Of a stretch of 64,000 nucleotides of DNA, positions 34,282 through 42,886 are shown in pieces (positions within the stretch are counted from its first letter, which is position 1; each line of letters begins with the position of its first letter). The notes beneath the pieces are model-generated. The model was not told where the DNA came from, ran no database searches, and was given only the letters and a program-made list of their open reading frames with translations. Origin of the DNA: an uncultured Flavobacteriaceae bacterium (GTDB lineage Bacteria > Bacteroidota > Bacteroidia > Flavobacteriales > Flavobacteriaceae); assembly GCA_943789465.1 (NCBI GenBank), contig CALSUF010000002.1, positions 62,001 through 126,000 on the forward strand, in the 5' to 3' direction. A program made the position numbers and the translations under genes.

Positions 34282-34773
34282 TTAAGAATTTAACTGGGTT
34301 TTAAGTTTTGTTTTGATACGGTTCATTCGAACACGAGCATTAACTTCACTTATCCCTAGTGTTTCACTAATTTCTTTATAATTTTTGTTTTCCAAATACA
34401 AGAAAATAATTCCTTTTTCAATATCGTTTAATTTGTGAACAGCTTCATAAATCATTTTCAGTTGCTCATCTTTAGTATCGTCATATTCTTCATAAGAAAG
34501 TTTATAAGCTACTGGTTCAATACTTTGACTTTCTACTCGGCGTAAAGATTTTCTGTACAAGGTAATAGAGGTATTTAATCCCACTCTATACATCCAAGTG
34601 CTGAATTTTGAGTCGCCTCTAAATTTGGGATAAGCCTTCCACAACTGAATGGTAATCTCTTGAAACAAATCTTTATGTGCATCAGAGTCGTTTGTGTAAA
34701 GTCTACAAATTTTATGCACAATATTTTGGTGCTTTTGCAAAAGTTCTACAAAGTTATGTTCTGATGATTTCAA
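34282..34773 (-). CDS. ECF-type RNA polymerase sigma factor
   Basis: A 163-residue sigma factor. Region 2: KICRLYTNDSDAHKDLFQEITIQLW and FRGDSKFSTWMYRVGLNTSI. Region 4: KGIIFLYLENKNYKEI and the helix-turn-helix SETLGISEVNARVRMNRIKT. The length and content are typical of the ECF group. It is co-transcribed with the membrane protein gene immediately downstream. The target genes are unknown; no obvious -33/-7 box was found upstream. Confidence 0.85.
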   Translation of the reverse strand: MKSSEHNFVELLQKHQNIVHKICRLYTNDSDAHKDLFQEITIQLWKAYPKFRGDSKFSTWMYRVGLNTSITLYRKSLRRVESQSIEPVAYKLSYEEYDDTKDEQLKMIYEAVHKLNDIEKGIIFLYLENKNYKEISETLGISEVNARVRMNRIKTKLKTQLNS

Positions 34774-34833
34774 ATTGGTTAGTTTCTAGGTTAGTCTGAC
34801 AATTTCATAATTTGTTACTAAAATTTTCAACTA

Positions 34834-35718
34834 TTAAAGTGCTTTTTCAAGAAGTTCCCCTGCTTTCACGCTAAAAGTGAGTTGATTTTGTCGTGGTGGG
34901 AACAAACAAGTTGTATATTCTGAGAAGGAGCAAGGCGGATTAAATAAGTAATTAAAATCCAGAGTAACAGCTCCATTTGTTTTTGGAAGGTCAATATAAA
35001 CATACCGTCCACCTCCATAAGTAGTCTCTCCAGAAGTTAAATCTCCAACCATCAAAAATCCTTCACTTCCAACATCTAAACTGTAGGAGTCTCCTTTGTA
35101 AGTAAAACGTACTTGCCCTATAAAATCGGTAACATCTGGAATTCCTAGTTTTGAATCTACAGACTCTAAGTGTGTTGTTTCAAAATAATTGAAGTCCGCT
35201 TCAAAAATATAGGCACTATTGGTATCATAATTTTTAAATCCTTTAAAGGCTTGAATGGCAGGATTTTTTAAATCCCAAACCCGTAGGTATAATTCCCCTG
35301 AACGAGTAATCACCTGCCATTTTAGATGCTTATGAAAAAGTTGAACAGAGTTTCCATTGACATCAATTTCGAGGGGTAAACGCTCTATTTGTTCTCCATC
35401 GCTATTTGTGACTTTGATGTTTTTTGCAGCATAAAACGTTAGTTCGTCTTTTGATAAATTAAGACTTCCAATTGTTGCTGCTAAATTTTCGATATTTAAA
35501 ACAAAATGATTTGAAGTCGCTTTTCCAAATGTATTGTTGGTGGAATCTAACTTAAATAACCCCGCCAACTCTAAATAGTTCACTCGATTTTTAGCACGGA
35601 TTTCACGATTTTGGTTTAAAGCCTGTACATACGAAGCATCCATTGAGGAGTTTTTTTTGGACTCCTTACAGTTGATAAGTAGTGTTGCAAAACAACCGAT
35701 TAAAAAATATCTTTTCAT
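34834..35718 (-). CDS. DUF1684 lipoprotein
   Basis: A 294-residue lipoprotein: LIGCFATLLINCKESKKN with a lipobox Cys at about residue 17. The DUF1684 core includes NRVNYLELAGLFKLDSTNN, then GNSVQLFHKHLKWQVITRSG, FTYKGDSYSLDVGSEG and the family end GAVTLDFNYLFNPPCSFSEY, which is the most conserved part. The function is not established. It is 6 nt from the DUF1456 gene, so the two form a transcript. Confidence 0.85.
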   Translation of the reverse strand: MKRYFLIGCFATLLINCKESKKNSSMDASYVQALNQNREIRAKNRVNYLELAGLFKLDSTNNTFGKATSNHFVLNIENLAATIGSLNLSKDELTFYAAKNIKVTNSDGEQIERLPLEIDVNGNSVQLFHKHLKWQVITRSGELYLRVWDLKNPAIQAFKGFKNYDTNSAYIFEADFNYFETTHLESVDSKLGIPDVTDFIGQVRFTYKGDSYSLDVGSEGFLMVGDLTSGETTYGGGRYVYIDLPKTNGAVTLDFNYLFNPPCSFSEYTTCLFPPRQNQLTFSVKAGELLEKAL

Positions 35719-35723
35719 CTAAA

Positions 35724-35987
35724 TTATTTTTTAGGAGTGTGAGTGGGTTTTGATCCTTTTGGAGGCATGGGACCTCTTAAGTGAATGATGAGTCCATCTA
35801 AAAAATTTCTTAAAAACTGATCGCCACATTCCATATATTTTGGGTGGGTTTCGTTTCTAAAAATTGCATTCAGTTCACTTTTGGTGATTTTGAAATCTTT
35901 TAAACTGCAAATTTTTACAATATCGTCATCTCTTAATTTGTGAGCGACTCTAAGTTTTTTGAATATATCGTTGTTGTTTAATCCCAT
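35724..35987 (-). CDS. DUF1456 family protein (YehS-like), single-repeat form
   Basis: An 87-residue soluble protein: NNNDIFKKLRVAHKLRDDDIVKI, then FKITKSELNAIFRNETHPKYMECGDQFLRNFLDGLI (read in blocks). This is one DUF1456 repeat; the E. coli homologue YehS carries two, so this is the short form. A basic and proline-rich tail (PPKGSKPTHTPKK) ends the chain. The function is unknown. Confidence 0.8.
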   Translation of the reverse strand: MGLNNNDIFKKLRVAHKLRDDDIVKICSLKDFKITKSELNAIFRNETHPKYMECGDQFLRNFLDGLIIHLRGPMPPKGSKPTHTPKK

Positions 35988-36012
35988 GTTACAAAGGTAG
36001 TATTTTTATGAG

Positions 36013-37170
36013 TTAATCATTTATTCTATTGTCATCAAAAGCAGAGGGTAATAATTTAGGTATAAATTTCACAAAAAGGGGGAGTAAAATTGCACCACCT
36101 GGAAGTAAAAAAATTGCTAAACTTGGTATTGATTTTAAGACATCTAACAGCTGTTCTTGCATTTGTTTTTGTTCGGCATCATTAAGTTCTCTCTGGGTAG
36201 ATTGAGATAGTAATTTAACCAATTCTTTACTTTCTTTTAATTCCTTAAACAAACGCTTGCTATTTCTTGAGATCAGTTTACGAACCATCAGACTGGTATT
36301 GTCATAAAAACTTTGGACACTATTTTTTGAGTTTAAAAGTGCCATTTTACTTTTATGTGTTGTGTAAAATGTTTGAACTGAAGTTATAGATTCTTTTATT
36401 GTAGCTTTTGAAATTTTAAGCTCTGACCCCAAAGTATTTAAAAATTCTTGTTCAGTACCTTCGAGTTTTAAGTCATTCCAAGTTGACATGCACGCCAAAT
36501 CTAAGTAATAAAAAGATTCTAATTTTGATGGAACAGTATCTGTAACCACTTTATAATTATGTGTAGCGTCATCTGTAAATCGGAATGATGATTCCAAAAG
36601 TTTGATTAAACTGTCATCATAAGACGTTTTGAGCGATTTAGAATTTAAGGCACTTAACACTAAGGTTCTGATGGAGTTTTCAAACTGTTTTAAATAATAA
36701 ATTGTATTTTTTTCTCCTTCTAAATATTTTCTATAGGCCATTACATCCATAAACAGTAGAGCATTGGTTACAAAAAAACTAAAATTTTTTGTCAATATAT
36801 TATTGTCTATATGAATCCGTTTATGAAGAATAGTTTCTAAATTAGTCCCTAAGATGGTGCTTATAAAGGTTGATTTATAGCCTGTAATTTCTTTGTAAAA
36901 ATTTAATAAACTTTTTTCAAATGGTTTTGTAGATTTTGTTTGCGTATGAGCAGTATATAAAGCAATTAGTAAATTAATTTTACAACGCTCTTCATTGGTG
37001 TAATCGGGGTTATTTTTTACATGACAGAGGGTAGCCATATTACTACCATATAAAAACCCAACATTTCTAAGTTTAGGATACAACTGTTCTAAGGACTCAA
37101 ATTCGTGTTCTGAATTGGTTCTCATTAGTCTTAATAGCTTAGTAATCCAACCGCTTCCCGATGGGTTCAT
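36013..37170 (-). CDS. LETM1-like protein
   Basis: A 385-residue protein, mostly helical. The C-terminus (about 345-380) reads SIPSLAIFLLPGGAILLPLF then VKFIPKLLPSAF, closely resembling the membrane and ribosome-binding region of LETM1 (LLP..L.LFPNLLPSTF). Pipelines call such flavobacterial genes LETM1-related biofilm-associated protein. The N-terminal 330 residues have no recognised domain. One membrane helix is predicted, with the bulk cytosolic. The role in ion transport or biofilm formation is not shown by the sequence. Confidence 0.75.
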   Translation of the reverse strand: MNPSGSGWITKLLRLMRTNSEHEFESLEQLYPKLRNVGFLYGSNMATLCHVKNNPDYTNEERCKINLLIALYTAHTQTKSTKPFEKSLLNFYKEITGYKSTFISTILGTNLETILHKRIHIDNNILTKNFSFFVTNALLFMDVMAYRKYLEGEKNTIYYLKQFENSIRTLVLSALNSKSLKTSYDDSLIKLLESSFRFTDDATHNYKVVTDTVPSKLESFYYLDLACMSTWNDLKLEGTEQEFLNTLGSELKISKATIKESITSVQTFYTTHKSKMALLNSKNSVQSFYDNTSLMVRKLISRNSKRLFKELKESKELVKLLSQSTQRELNDAEQKQMQEQLLDVLKSIPSLAIFLLPGGAILLPLFVKFIPKLLPSAFDDNRIND

Positions 37171-37196
37171 ACTTGAAAATTCATTTACAATAAATT

Positions 37197-37224
37197 AAAA
37201 AAGCTACCTCATCGAAGTAGCTTT
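37197..37224 (-). terminator. Intrinsic terminator after sodC
   Basis: On the minus strand AAAGCTAC, 9-nt loop, GTAGCTTTTTT. It lies 24 nt after the sodC stop and separates it from the LETM1-like gene. Confidence 0.75.
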
Positions 37225-37247
37225 GTATCTATTTTCTTAAAGTTAAA

Positions 37248-37832
37248 TTATTGGATTATTCCACCGCAACTTACACGGCTGCCTGCAGCACCAGAGGGTT
37301 GGGATGTAAAATCGTCTACACCTTGGTGTACAATTACCCCTTTGCCCAGAATGTCCTTTGTGTCATCTCCACAACCAATACACCATTCGTCTGTGCTAAA
37401 CTCAACGGTCGTTTCATTACCAGCATTTTCAACAATAAAATTGCCTACATCTCCTTTGTGATACCCTGTTTTAGCACCCCATTTTCCGTGGGGTTGTGCC
37501 GTGGGATTCCAATGTCCACCTGATGATTTACCATCTGTTGATGAACAATCACCCTTATCATGAATATGAATCGCATGAGATCCTTCTGAAAGTCCTTTGA
37601 TTTTCGCAGTCATTTGAACGACGCCGTCATTTTCTGTAAATTCAGTAGTACCACTTACAGAACTCCCGCTTTTAGGACTGAGTTGGATGGATAAAAAGAC
37701 TGAATTTTTAGTAGGTTCTTGAATTTTTTCGGTCTTTGATATTTCTGTTGACTTTGACTCTGATTTTTTGACTTCCTTCTTGCAAGCTAATATGCTAAAA
37801 ATTAGAAGTGAAGCTACGATAGATTTTTTCAT
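37248..37832 (-). CDS. sodC: Cu/Zn superoxide dismutase lipoprotein
   Basis: A 194-residue enzyme with a lipobox (SLLIFSILACKKE). HAIHIHDKGDCSS supplies copper ligands and the first disulfide Cys, SGGHWNPTAQPHGKWG and GYHKGDVGNF the bridging and zinc ligands (His, His, Asp), GVIVHQGVDDF the last copper His, and RVSCGGII the second Cys. It detoxifies superoxide in the periplasm or at the surface. An extra Cys pair (WCIGCGDD) replaces part of the electrostatic loop, a feature not seen in the classical enzymes. Confidence 0.95.
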   Translation of the reverse strand: MKKSIVASLLIFSILACKKEVKKSESKSTEISKTEKIQEPTKNSVFLSIQLSPKSGSSVSGTTEFTENDGVVQMTAKIKGLSEGSHAIHIHDKGDCSSTDGKSSGGHWNPTAQPHGKWGAKTGYHKGDVGNFIVENAGNETTVEFSTDEWCIGCGDDTKDILGKGVIVHQGVDDFTSQPSGAAGSRVSCGGIIQ

Positions 37833-37891
37833 TTAGTTTAATTTAATTATTCGAAAGTTAGTTAAAAAATTGCAAATGCATAAGAATGTGT

Positions 37892-40800
37892 TTAATTTTT
37901 TAGCTCAAATGTTTTAAGGTTTTTAAAAGGAGATAGGTCTATGGTTTCCATTTCAGACTTAAATGTTATCCATTCATTTTCAAAAAAGTCATTCGTAGCT
38001 TTTAAAGCATCTTCAATAGCTGTTTTGGCTTGCTTAATAAGGATCTGTTCTGTGTCTGTAATTCCATTCTGACGTGTGCTAATGTAATACAAAGCTGTTC
38101 CAATACGCTCTGTTACAGAAACTACAGGGTCGCTTGTAATCCCTTGGCGTTTATCGTTTTTTCCAAAATAGAGCGCTAAAATGGTGTCTATTTTTTTGGT
38201 GGTTTTTTTGCAGTTTTTCAAAGCATCTTTATTTAATTTTTCATCTTTTTCACTTAGCTTGTCAGAAAATTTAGAAACGATGTTTTTACTTTCAACAAGT
38301 TGTTTGACAGCATTTGCAGTAATTTCTTGAAGATGTTCAAATGCTTTTGAAGTTTCATAAACAGCTTGAATAGCTATTGCATTCTGTGGAATACGAGGAT
38401 CGTTTTGAACCTCAATACTAGTTTCCGAATTTTGATCGCCATAGCTTATTACTGCACGATAAGTTCCTGGAAGCACTTGAACACCAGAAGATTCCCGTTT
38501 TGATTTGCTTAATTTCTTAGAAGGTCTTTTAACCCCTTTTTCGTCCATGTTCCATCTCCAAGTGTGAAAACCATCATCTTTAGGCGCTTTTTGTTTTAGG
38601 GTTCGAATCAGACGATCTCCGTCAAATAACTGAAGCTGTAAAGAGTCCCATTTTACAGTTGTTGAATCTTCAGTTTCATCTTTTTCAGTTTCAGTTTCAT
38701 CTTCATTTTTTGTAATAGTCTCTTTTTCTTTTACGTTTAGATAATATGAAAACTGTGCACCACTGTTTCTGTTTTCTCCATTAAACATGGCATCTCCTCC
38801 AAATCGACTTCCCGTAGGCTGTTGATAGGCTGCTTGATAGGCCGTAGGTGGGTCAAATAAATGTACTGATTTTTGGAGTAAATTTTGATTTTTTGCAATT
38901 GCTCTCAAAGGGCGAATGTCGTCCAATACCCATGCGGCACGTCCAAACGTACCAATTACTAAGTCTTGCTCACGTGGATGAATGATTAAATCTTTTACAG
39001 AAACGGTTGGGAATCCTTCCGTCCATTTGATCCATTTATCTCCTTTATCAATAGACATATAAAGACCATCATCGGTGCCCAAAAACAGCAAATTAGGTTC
39101 TTCTTTGTCTTCTACAATAGATAAGGCATAACTGGTTACATCATTACTGTCCACAATGCGTTCCCAAGTTTTTCCGTAATTTTTAGTGCGATATACATAA
39201 GGGGTGTAATTAAATCGTCTGTAATCGTTAGCTACTAAAAGAGCTTCACCTTTAATGGTTTTAGAAGCTTTGATTTGCGGAATCCAACTTCCTTTTGGCA
39301 ACCCTTTTATGTTTTTAGTAACCTCTACCCATTGATTACCTCCGTTTTGTGTGTAGTGTACACGTCCATCATCGGTACTTACCCAAAGCATATCAGCTTC
39401 AACTTCTGAGGGCTCAATCACTAGAATGGTACAATGATTTTCAGCACCAGTAGCATCCATTGTCAATCCACCACTTTCATGCTGCTTTAGTTTGTCTGGG
39501 TCATTTGTAGTCAAGTCTGGAGAGATCATGTTCCATGTCTCACCTTTATCCGTAGATTTATGTACAAATTGACTTCCAAAGTATAGTGTGCTATTTGAAT
39601 TTGGGTCTATATTTATAGCCGCATTCCAATTAAATCGTAGTCTAATATCAGCATCTGGGTGTGTAGGACGTACAATATAATTATTTCCTGTTTTCCAATC
39701 GTATCGACTGACATAGCCTTCTTGACTCATGGTCCATCCATATTGAGTATCGTCTTTATCAGGGATGACATCAAATCCATCTCCAAAACTTATTTCTTGC
39801 CAATATGAATTTCTAATTCCCTGTGCACGCCATACATAGGCGGGCCCTCTCCAAGAGCCATTGTCTTGCATACCTCCGTAAACATTGTAAGGATATTCAT
39901 TATCTATATTGATATGATAAAATTGTGCCACAGGCAAATTTCCTATAAATCGCCATGAGTCTCCACCATCCTTGGTGATATTCATACCGCCGTCATTGCC
40001 ATCAATCATAAAATCACCATTGTTAGGATGTATCCACCAAGCATGATGATCGGGGTGAATTCCGTTGTCAACGCCATAGGCTGGCATGAGTTGTGTGAAA
40101 CTTTTTCCACCATCTTCACTCACATTGACATAAGTGAAAATTGAAAACAAACGATTTTCATTTTGAGAATCGACATAAATGTCTGCATAATAAAAAGGAC
40201 GATTCCCAATTTCATCCATGTTGTCGCTGACCATTTTCCATGAATCTCCACCATCTATACTTTTATAAAGTGCATTTTTTTTTGCTTCAATAAGAGCGTA
40301 AATAACATCGGGTTTACTAGGAGCAATCGCTATACCAATTCTTCCTAAATTTCCCTCTGGCAGCCCATCTTCCGAACTTATTTTCTTCCAAGTATCTCCA
40401 CCATCATAGGAGCTATACAGGCCAGAACCTTCGCCTCCAGAGTTGAAAAACCAAGGGTCACGTTTGTGTTCCCACATGGCTGCAATCAATTTATTAGGAT
40501 TTTTGGGATCCATTACCAAATCAGCGGCTCCACTTTTTTGATTTGTATATAATATTTTAGTCCATGTGACTCCACCGTCTATAGTTTTGTAAACGCCTCG
40601 TTCAGGATGTTCGCCCCAAGGAGATCCAATAGCAGCAGCATAAACTGTCTTTGGATTTGAAGGGTCAATAATAACACGATGGATATGTCTGGTTTTTTCT
40701 AAACCCATAAGTTGCCAGTTTTTACCGCCATCTAATGATTTATAAATTCCATAACCTCCGTTCAGACTATTTCTAGGGTTTCCTTCACCAGTACCTACCC

Positions 40801-41101
40801 AGATAACACTTGGATTAGATTGTTGAATAGCAACAGCTCCTATAGATGCGGTTGCTTCATTTTCAAAAATAGGATTCCATTTGACCCCTCCAGAAGTCGA
40901 TTTCCACAAGCCGCCGGATGCTGTACCCGCATACATAATATCTGGGTTGGAATGTACTACATCAATAGAAGTGACTCGTCCGGACATGCCGCCTGGACCG
41001 ATGTTTCGCGGAGTTTTATTTTTAAGTAGTTCCATTGAAAATTCCTGTGAGGAACTCATAAAACTTAATAGTAAAAACAGAACGGATAGTATTATTTTCA
41101 T
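37892..41101 (-). CDS. Large exported BNR/VPS10-like beta-propeller protein
   Basis: A 1069-residue protein with a signal peptide (FLLLSFMSSSQEF). About residues 30-760 contain many BNR-type repeats of the form SxDGGxxW, for example LWKSTSGGVKWNP, IYKSLDGGKNWQL, VYKTIDGGVTWTK and NITKDGGDSWRF, forming one or two propellers like sortilin/VPS10. A charged, helical C-terminal region follows (KWDSLQLQLFDGDRLIRTLK onward). The substrate is unknown; pipelines use glycosyl hydrolase loosely. Its stop lies before the sodC gene, and it starts 13 nt after the M1 peptidase stop, as an operon. Confidence 0.8.
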   Translation of the reverse strand: MKIILSVLFLLLSFMSSSQEFSMELLKNKTPRNIGPGGMSGRVTSIDVVHSNPDIMYAGTASGGLWKSTSGGVKWNPIFENEATASIGAVAIQQSNPSVIWVGTGEGNPRNSLNGGYGIYKSLDGGKNWQLMGLEKTRHIHRVIIDPSNPKTVYAAAIGSPWGEHPERGVYKTIDGGVTWTKILYTNQKSGAADLVMDPKNPNKLIAAMWEHKRDPWFFNSGGEGSGLYSSYDGGDTWKKISSEDGLPEGNLGRIGIAIAPSKPDVIYALIEAKKNALYKSIDGGDSWKMVSDNMDEIGNRPFYYADIYVDSQNENRLFSIFTYVNVSEDGGKSFTQLMPAYGVDNGIHPDHHAWWIHPNNGDFMIDGNDGGMNITKDGGDSWRFIGNLPVAQFYHINIDNEYPYNVYGGMQDNGSWRGPAYVWRAQGIRNSYWQEISFGDGFDVIPDKDDTQYGWTMSQEGYVSRYDWKTGNNYIVRPTHPDADIRLRFNWNAAINIDPNSNSTLYFGSQFVHKSTDKGETWNMISPDLTTNDPDKLKQHESGGLTMDATGAENHCTILVIEPSEVEADMLWVSTDDGRVHYTQNGGNQWVEVTKNIKGLPKGSWIPQIKASKTIKGEALLVANDYRRFNYTPYVYRTKNYGKTWERIVDSNDVTSYALSIVEDKEEPNLLFLGTDDGLYMSIDKGDKWIKWTEGFPTVSVKDLIIHPREQDLVIGTFGRAAWVLDDIRPLRAIAKNQNLLQKSVHLFDPPTAYQAAYQQPTGSRFGGDAMFNGENRNSGAQFSYYLNVKEKETITKNEDETETEKDETEDSTTVKWDSLQLQLFDGDRLIRTLKQKAPKDDGFHTWRWNMDEKGVKRPSKKLSKSKRESSGVQVLPGTYRAVISYGDQNSETSIEVQNDPRIPQNAIAIQAVYETSKAFEHLQEITANAVKQLVESKNIVSKFSDKLSEKDEKLNKDALKNCKKTTKKIDTILALYFGKNDKRQGITSDPVVSVTERIGTALYYISTRQNGITDTEQILIKQAKTAIEDALKATNDFFENEWITFKSEMETIDLSPFKNLKTFELKN

Positions 41102-41114
41102 ATGAATTTAATTT

Positions 41115-42761
41115 TTAATTTAGTTGTTTATGATTGATATAATAGTTTCTATCTATATTGATTTTTTTGGAACTAATTTTAATTGTTTTCCAAATGGTAG
41201 TAGGGTAGAGCCATTCAGTTACGCCGTTGACTTCTATTTCAATGGGCATTTTAAAGTTTTCAACCACATTTGTCCAACGGTAGTTTAATTTATTATTTTT
41301 TATAGAATACTCTAAGTTTGGAATTTTAATATCTCTCAAATATTGATTAAAAAAGGCTGTTAAATCGAGTCCAGACTTCTCACTTAAATAGTTTTCAATT
41401 TCTTGCGTAGTGACGGTTTGATGGAAAAATGTCTTGTTCAAGCCTCTTAAAATTTGTCGCCATTTCTCGTCGTCATTAACGAGTTGACGTAGTGTGTGTA
41501 GCATGTTTGCACCTTTATAATACATATCAGATGAACCCTGCGAGTTTACATTATAAGTACCAATAATAGGTTTGTCATTTTGAATATTTGCTCTTGTTCC
41601 AATCACATAGTCTGCCGAAGCTTCTGTTCCATAGTGATAATCTAAAAATATATTTTCAGAGTAGGCCGTAAAACCTTCGTGAATCCACATATCGGCAGCA
41701 TCTTTGTGTGTAATGTTATTAGCAAACCACTCATGACCAGATTCGTGTATAATAATAAAATCAAATTTCAATCCCCATCCTGTTTTAGATAAATCTCTTC
41801 CTAGATAGCCTTGTTTAAATTGATTGCCATAGGTAACAGAACTTTGGTGTTCCATCCCCAAATAAGGTACTTCCACCAATTTGAAACTATCTTCATAAAA
41901 AGGGTAGGGGCCAAACCAATGCTCAAAGGCCTTCATCATTTTGGGGGCATCCTTGAATTGTTTTTTTGCTTTTTCTAGATGGCCTCTCAACACATAGTAG
42001 TCCATGTCTAGAGGGCCTTTTTCTCCATCATATAGTTCTGAGAAATGAACATAATCACCAATATTGATGTTGACTCCATAATTGTTAATTGGATTCGTAA
42101 CCATCCAATTATAGGTAGTGGTTTCATCGTCGTGTTCTTCAATAGATTGAAGCCTTCCGTTAGAAATATCCATTAAATGTTTTGGAACATTGACGCTAAT
42201 TTTCATACTGTCCACTTCATCATACATATGATCTTTGTTGGGCCACCATACACTGGCACCTAAGCCTTGACATGAGGAAGCGATAAAGTCAATACCGTTT
42301 CCATCTTTTTTCCAAGAGATACCACCATCCCAAGGAGCTCTTACAGCAATGCGTGGTTGGCCTTCATAATAGACTTCTATTTCTTCTGATTCACCTATTT
42401 TAGTTTGTGGTTTTTTTAAGAAAATAAAGTGCGCATTCCCATCTTTTGTTATTGTTAATTCTTCACCATCTTGAATTGCTTTAGTGAGTTTCATAGGGGA
42501 TTGTAAATCAATTTGAAGGGTTTGATTAGGTTCAAGTATTGAATACCGAATTGTATTTTTTCCTTTAATAGATTTTGTTTCTGGATGAACAGAAATGTCT
42601 AAATGATAATAATTTAAATCCCACCAAGCACGCTCAGGAGTGATACTTCCTCTAAGTGTATCTTGGTGTGTAAATTGTTGTGAATCAGTATCTAAGGTTT
42701 GACTTTGTATTGAAATACTTATTAATAAAATAGGGATAAGAAATAAAGACTTGGAGTTCAT
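41115..42761 (-). CDS. M1 family aminopeptidase (exported)
   Basis: A 548-residue zinc aminopeptidase. The start at 42761 (MNSKSLFLIPILLISISIQS) gives a clean signal peptide; an upstream Met would add nine residues that break it. IIHESGHEWFANNITHKDAADMWIHEGF (read as HESGHEWFANN and then DMWIHEGFTAYSE) is the HExxH-x18-E motif. The usual GxMEN anchor is represented by YLGMEHQSSVTYG, with His for Asn. It releases N-terminal amino acids. It is co-transcribed with the BNR protein. Confidence 0.9.
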   Translation of the reverse strand: MNSKSLFLIPILLISISIQSQTLDTDSQQFTHQDTLRGSITPERAWWDLNYYHLDISVHPETKSIKGKNTIRYSILEPNQTLQIDLQSPMKLTKAIQDGEELTITKDGNAHFIFLKKPQTKIGESEEIEVYYEGQPRIAVRAPWDGGISWKKDGNGIDFIASSCQGLGASVWWPNKDHMYDEVDSMKISVNVPKHLMDISNGRLQSIEEHDDETTTYNWMVTNPINNYGVNINIGDYVHFSELYDGEKGPLDMDYYVLRGHLEKAKKQFKDAPKMMKAFEHWFGPYPFYEDSFKLVEVPYLGMEHQSSVTYGNQFKQGYLGRDLSKTGWGLKFDFIIIHESGHEWFANNITHKDAADMWIHEGFTAYSENIFLDYHYGTEASADYVIGTRANIQNDKPIIGTYNVNSQGSSDMYYKGANMLHTLRQLVNDDEKWRQILRGLNKTFFHQTVTTQEIENYLSEKSGLDLTAFFNQYLRDIKIPNLEYSIKNNKLNYRWTNVVENFKMPIEIEVNGVTEWLYPTTIWKTIKISSKKINIDRNYYINHKQLN

Positions 42762-42821
42762 AATAAAATTTTCTTTAAAGTTACACAATTTTTAAATGTA
42801 TTGTTAAAAGTCTCTAATTTT

Positions 42822-42857
42822 TGAAAAAAAAACGTCTCAAATCACTTTGAGACGTTT
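42822..42857 (-). terminator. Intrinsic terminator of the beta-oxidation operon
   Basis: A 12-bp perfect stem (AAACGTCTCAAA / TTTGAGACGTTT) with a 4-nt loop. On the minus strand a T run follows. It is 30 nt beyond the acyl-CoA dehydrogenase stop. Confidence 0.85.
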
Positions 42858-42886
42858 CTCTTACAGCTAAATATATAATTATGAAC

